Below are positions 35,628 through 38,738 of a stretch of DNA of 38,738 bases, one piece after another. Position 1 is the first letter of the stretch. Each line of letters begins with the position of its first letter. The DNA lies in NCBI GenBank assembly GCA_001628405.1, contig LURN01000028.1, positions 1 to 38,738 of the forward strand, read 5' to 3'. Source of the DNA: Candidatus Thioglobus sp. REDSEA-S12_B1. GTDB lineage: Bacteria; Pseudomonadota; Gammaproteobacteria; PS1; Pseudothioglobaceae. Made by a program: the position numbers and the translations under genes. The notes beneath the pieces are model-generated. The model had not been told where the DNA came from, made no database searches, and saw only the letters and a list, made by a program, of their open reading frames with translations.

Positions 35628-37384
35628 TACTGAGTTTTATTTAAAAGGTTAACCTTAATATTCAGTTCTTTAAGTTGAGTCTTGGAAACTATCGATGGTG
35701 CATCAGTAAGAAGACATGCTGCTGTTTGAGTTTTCGGAAATGCAATGACATCCCTAATTGACTCGGTTTTGCTCAGAATCATCACTAACCTATCAAGTCC
35801 AAAAGCAATACCTCCATGAGGTGGGCATCCGTAATCGAGAGCATCCAATAGAAACCCAAATTTTTCTCTAGCCTCATCATCTTCAATCCCTAGAATCTTA
35901 AGGACAGTCTTTTGCATTTCACTCTGATGAATTCTTATTGATCCGCCACCAACCTCAGATCCATTAATAACTAAATCATAGGCTCTTGAGAGAGACTCTT
36001 CAGGGTTGTTTTGTAACTCTTTTACGCTGACACTTGGTGCAGTAAATGGATGGTGAATGGCGTTTAGAGAACCATCATCTGAGGCCTCAAACATAGGGAA
36101 GTCCCTTACCCAAACTGGCGCCCATTCTTTATCAAATAAGTCGAGGTCATGACCCAGTTTTTCTCTGAGGTTTCCAAGTGCTTCATTGACAACTTTAGAT
36201 TTATCTGCTCCAAAAAAGATGATATCTCCAGTCTTAGCTTCAGTTAAATCTATCACCTTTTGAGTGACATCATCACCTAAGAATTTAATGATTGGCGAAG
36301 AAGGCCCTTCTTCATTAAGCTTGATGTAAGCGAGACCCTTGGCACCATAAATACTGACAAATTTTGTATAGTCGTCAATTTGTTTACGACTAATTGAAGC
36401 GCCTCCATCTACTTTCATGGCTGCTACTCTACCTTTTTTATCGTTCGCTGGCCCAGAGAAGACTTTGAATTCAACGTCTTTCATGATTTCATTTACATCA
36501 ACCATATGAAGTGGAATTCTAAGATCAGGCCTATCAACACCATAGAGCTTGATAGCATCTTCATAAGAAATTGATGGAAACTTAGATGGGAGATCAATAT
36601 TTCCAACATCTGCAAAAAGACCTCTAATCATTTCCTCCATAAGCGACGTAATTTCTTCTTCATTCATGAATGACGTCTCTACATCTAGCTGAGTAAACTC
36701 GGGCTGTCTATCGGCTCTTAAGTCTTCATCCCTGAAGCATTTAACAATTTGGTAGTACCTTTCAAAACCAGACATCATTAAGAGCTGTTTGAACAGCTGA
36801 GGTGATTGGGGGAGGGCAAAAAAACTACCTTCATGAGTTCTTGATGGAACAAGGTAATCCCTAGCTCCTTCAGGTGTTGCTTTTGTAAGGAAAGGAGTTT
36901 CAATATCAAGAAAATCATTTCTATCCATAAAGTCACGCATGAAGTGTGTTACTTTTGATCTGAGACGCAGTCTCTTTTGCATCTCATCTCTTCGAAGGTC
37001 TAGATAGCGATATTTGAGTCTGACCTCTTCTGAGGTCTCCATAGAATCTAGTTGAAATGGCATTGGTTTTGAGTTATTCAAAATTTCAATGTGTTCAGCA
37101 AGAACTTCAATTTCACCAGTTGGTATTTTCTCGTTTACCATTTCTGTATCTCTGGCAATTACTTTTCCATTAATTAGAAGAACGAACTCATTTCTGATTG
37201 TTTCAGCTAACTTAAAAGTATCAGCTGTATCAGGATTAATCACTACCTGAGAGATTCCTTTTTTATCACGAACATCCAGAAATATTACTCCTCCATGATC
37301 TCGCCTTCTGTTAACCCAGCCGCAAAGCGTTACATCTTCATTAAGATTAGCTTTGGTTAGTTCTCCACAAAAATGTGTTCTCAT
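35627..37384 (-). CDS. aspS: Aspartate--tRNA ligase (possibly nondiscriminating)
   Basis: A 585-residue bacterial-type class IIb synthetase: N-terminal anticodon-binding OB domain, motif 2 [19 protein letters not shown], the bacterial GAD insert, and motif 3 [14 protein letters not shown]. In the anticodon domain the segment reads [15 protein letters not shown], with His30 at the site where E. coli has Leu; a His there is linked in the literature to relaxed enzymes that also charge tRNA-Asn. The second reported marker, a Gly around position 81, is not obvious. It overlaps DUF502 by 4 bp and nadA by 1 bp. Confidence 0.97.
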   Translation of the reverse strand: MRTHFCGELTKANLNEDVTLCGWVNRRRDHGGVIFLDVRDKKGISQVVINPDTADTFKLAETIRNEFVLLINGKVIARDTEMVNEKIPTGEIEVLAEHIEILNNSKPMPFQLDSMETSEEVRLKYRYLDLRRDEMQKRLRLRSKVTHFMRDFMDRNDFLDIETPFLTKATPEGARDYLVPSRTHEGSFFALPQSPQLFKQLLMMSGFERYYQIVKCFRDEDLRADRQPEFTQLDVETSFMNEEEITSLMEEMIRGLFADVGNIDLPSKFPSISYEDAIKLYGVDRPDLRIPLHMVDVNEIMKDVEFKVFSGPANDKKGRVAAMKVDGGASISRKQIDDYTKFVSIYGAKGLAYIKLNEEGPSSPIIKFLGDDVTQKVIDLTEAKTGDIIFFGADKSKVVNEALGNLREKLGHDLDLFDKEWAPVWVRDFPMFEASDDGSLNAIHHPFTAPSVSVKELQNNPEESLSRAYDLVINGSEVGGGSIRIHQSEMQKTVLKILGIEDDEAREKFGFLLDALDYGCPPHGGIAFGLDRLVMILSKTESIRDVIAFPKTQTAACLLTDAPSIVSKTQLKELNIKVNLLNKTQ

Positions 37385-37998
37385 TTCTTTCCCTTAATTT
37401 TTAAATTCTCAGGAGTAACAACTCCTGCTGAGATAACTAGTTTGAATGCTTCTTCGACTGACATTTGTAGCTCATAGGCGTCTTTTTTTGGCATCATTAC
37501 AAAGAACCCTGAAGTAGGGTTAGGTGTTGTTGGTACAAAAAGATTGATTACATCTTCACCAATGATTTTTTTGACCTCTCCTTCATAGTCTCCAGATTGA
37601 AAGGCAATAACCCAGATTCCTTTGCTTGGATACTGAATCAAAAAGGCTTTTCTGAAGCTGTCACTTGAAGTATTGAGAACAGTTGATGATATTTTTTTAA
37701 GAGCATTGTAGATATTTCTAAAGCCCGGAATTTTATTGAGCGCTCTTTCCCAAAGATCTACAAGCTTTCTGCCTAATATATTCGTTACTAGGGCGCCAGT
37801 AATCAGGATAATCAAAATTACTAGAATGATTCCAGAGCCTGGTATTGTTGTATCTAAATTTAAGAGTGATTCTGGAAGAAGTTGAGGAGGAACTAGATTA
37901 TTTACAACCTCTAAAAAGAATTTAATAACGAGCACACTTAAGGCTAAAGGAATCCAAAAAAGGAGTCCAGATATAAAGTAATTTCTTAAGCGCTTCAC
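37381..37998 (-). CDS. DUF502 inner-membrane protein
   Basis: A 205-residue protein of the DUF502 family (PF04367) with two hydrophobic helices, about 10-30 and 55-76, followed by a cytoplasmic or periplasmic domain containing the family blocks [14 protein letters not shown] and [16 protein letters not shown]. Function is unknown to me. It overlaps aspS by 4 bp; DUF502-aspS adjacency is common in gammaproteobacteria, so it belongs to a conserved translation-linked cluster. It lies 94 bp after map. Confidence 0.88.
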   Translation of the reverse strand: MKRLRNYFISGLLFWIPLALSVLVIKFFLEVVNNLVPPQLLPESLLNLDTTIPGSGIILVILIILITGALVTNILGRKLVDLWERALNKIPGFRNIYNALKKISSTVLNTSSDSFRKAFLIQYPSKGIWVIAFQSGDYEGEVKKIIGEDVINLFVPTTPNPTSGFFVMMPKKDAYELQMSVEEAFKLVISAGVVTPENLKIKGKK

Positions 37999-38092
37999 TG
38001 AACTAAATAAGAAAGTCTAAAAAAACGATTATTTTAACACAAGCTGGAGTTGCAATTTAATACTCAGAGGTTGAATATGAGTAGGCTATAGA

Positions 38093-38738
38093 TTATTTTT
38101 CCTCTTCTCGAAGAGTTAGAACTTCATGACCATTTTCAGTAACTAAAATGGTATGCTCCCATTGGGCTGAGAGAGATCTATCTTTTGTTGTTACAGTCCA
38201 GCCATCAATCCTTGATGTCACGACTTCATATCCACCTAGATTAATCATTGGTTCGATTGTGAAGGTCATACCAGGTTCTAAAATAGGGCTCTGGTTAATC
38301 TTGCCATCATCATAATGAATAACTTGAGGAAGCTCATGAAAGACTTCTCCTATACCATGTCCACAGTAATCTCTAACAACTGAGCAGTTTTTACTGTGAG
38401 CATAATCACCAATAACTTTTCCAATCTCACCAAGATGAATCCCTGGCTTAACAATATCAATACCCAACATCATTGAGTCTCTTGCCACATTGCAAATTTT
38501 TTGAGCTTTAACGCTGGGTTTTCCAATGATAAACATTTTTGATGTATCGCCATGAAATCCATCTTTTATCACTGTGATATCTATGTTGATAATATCACCT
38601 TTTTTTAATTTTTTTTCACTTGGAATTCCATGGCATACAACATTATTGATGGAAGTACAAATAGACTTTGGAAATCCGTTATAGTGCAGTGGTGCAGTAA
38701 TTGAGTCTAAATCATTAATAATAAAGTCATGACAAATT
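38093..38738 (-). CDS. map: Type I methionine aminopeptidase, N-terminus cut by window edge
   Basis: Removes the initiator methionine from nascent proteins. The frame stays open to the right edge (last full codon at 38737), so the N-terminal ~50 residues are outside. Visible blocks read ICHDFI, GFPKSICTSINNVVCHGIP, IINIDITVIKDGFHGDTSKMF (metal ligands D and D), YCGHGIGEVFHELP (His), TFTIEPM (Glu) and AQWEHTILVTENG (Glu), a complete set of dinuclear metal ligands. An internal GTG at 38572 is not the start. Downstream is DUF502; rpsB-tsf, a frequent neighbour of map, is not on this side. Confidence 0.95.
   Translation of the reverse strand, partial: ICHDFIINDLDSITAPLHYNGFPKSICTSINNVVCHGIPSEKKLKKGDIINIDITVIKDGFHGDTSKMFIIGKPSVKAQKICNVARDSMMLGIDIVKPGIHLGEIGKVIGDYAHSKNCSVVRDYCGHGIGEVFHELPQVIHYDDGKINQSPILEPGMTFTIEPMINLGGYEVVTSRIDGWTVTTKDRSLSAQWEHTILVTENGHEVLTLREEEK

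Noticed and set aside
1..38738. CRISPR arrays, insertion sequences, prophage or integron features
   Set aside because: No repeated spacer arrays, transposases, integrases or long terminal inverted repeats were seen; the gene content is housekeeping.

Overview
The window is a gene-dense, AT-rich chromosomal segment of a gammaproteobacterium. Protein-level similarity to gammaproteobacterial housekeeping genes (TypA, IspG, RlmN, QueF-free ndk-rlmN-X-ispG order, ratA/smpB head to head, DUF502-aspS with yebC nearby), very short intergenic spaces, many 1-4 bp gene overlaps and low GC fit a streamlined marine lineage such as SAR86. That lineage name is an inference; no rRNA gene is present to prove it. 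I see no insertion sequences, phage genes, CRISPR arrays, tRNAs or rRNAs.

Layout. 1-2341: tail of an ArsC/Spx-like gene, a thioredoxin, ruvC and a CDF metal transporter. 2342-2975: the only long stretch without a clear gene; it holds a near-consensus Fur box embedded in a sigma-70-type promoter, followed about 230 nt later by a good rho-independent terminator, with no convincing protein gene between them, so a Fur-controlled small RNA is proposed. 2976-6636 (minus): rlmE-ispB-dinG operon. 6776-11871 (plus): typA and a large RND permease. 11872-14476 (minus): leuC-leuD-ruvA operon. 14601-16814 (plus): an AsnB-family amidotransferase of the AsnO/NAGGN type and rnhA. 16817-18546 (minus): ratA-rluE-DUF455 ferritin-like protein. 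18545-19474 (plus): smpB and an HU-type DNA-binding protein with a strong terminator. 19567-22035: a divergent pair, a PhyH-type 2-oxoglutarate dioxygenase and a PuuB/DadA-like FAD amine oxidase. 22127-24989 (plus): ndk-rlmN-small membrane protein-ispG. 24973-27263 (minus): dxs-DUF2062. 27440-29379 (plus): trhO, an MTS-type methyltransferase, grxD. 29384-38738 (minus): map (partial), DUF502, aspS, nadA, yebC, purL, YgjP-type metalloprotease.

Functions cluster around isoprenoid synthesis by the MEP route (dxs, ispG) and quinone tail synthesis (ispB), RNA modification (rlmE, rlmN, rluE, trhO), trans-translation (smpB), Holliday junction processing (ruvC, ruvA), Fe-S and redox proteins (grxD, thioredoxin, DinG, NadA, LeuC, IspG) and purine, leucine and NAD synthesis. 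The classical DUF502-aspS-yebC-ruvC-ruvA-ruvB cluster is broken into three pieces within this window, and ruvB is absent.

The item most worth pursuing is the Fur box/promoter/terminator unit at 2415-2728. Next are the short single-pass membrane protein in the RodZ position, the lone AsnO-type enzyme, the ferritin-like DUF455 protein coupled to rluE, and the RND permease with a disordered insert and no TM10 lysine.
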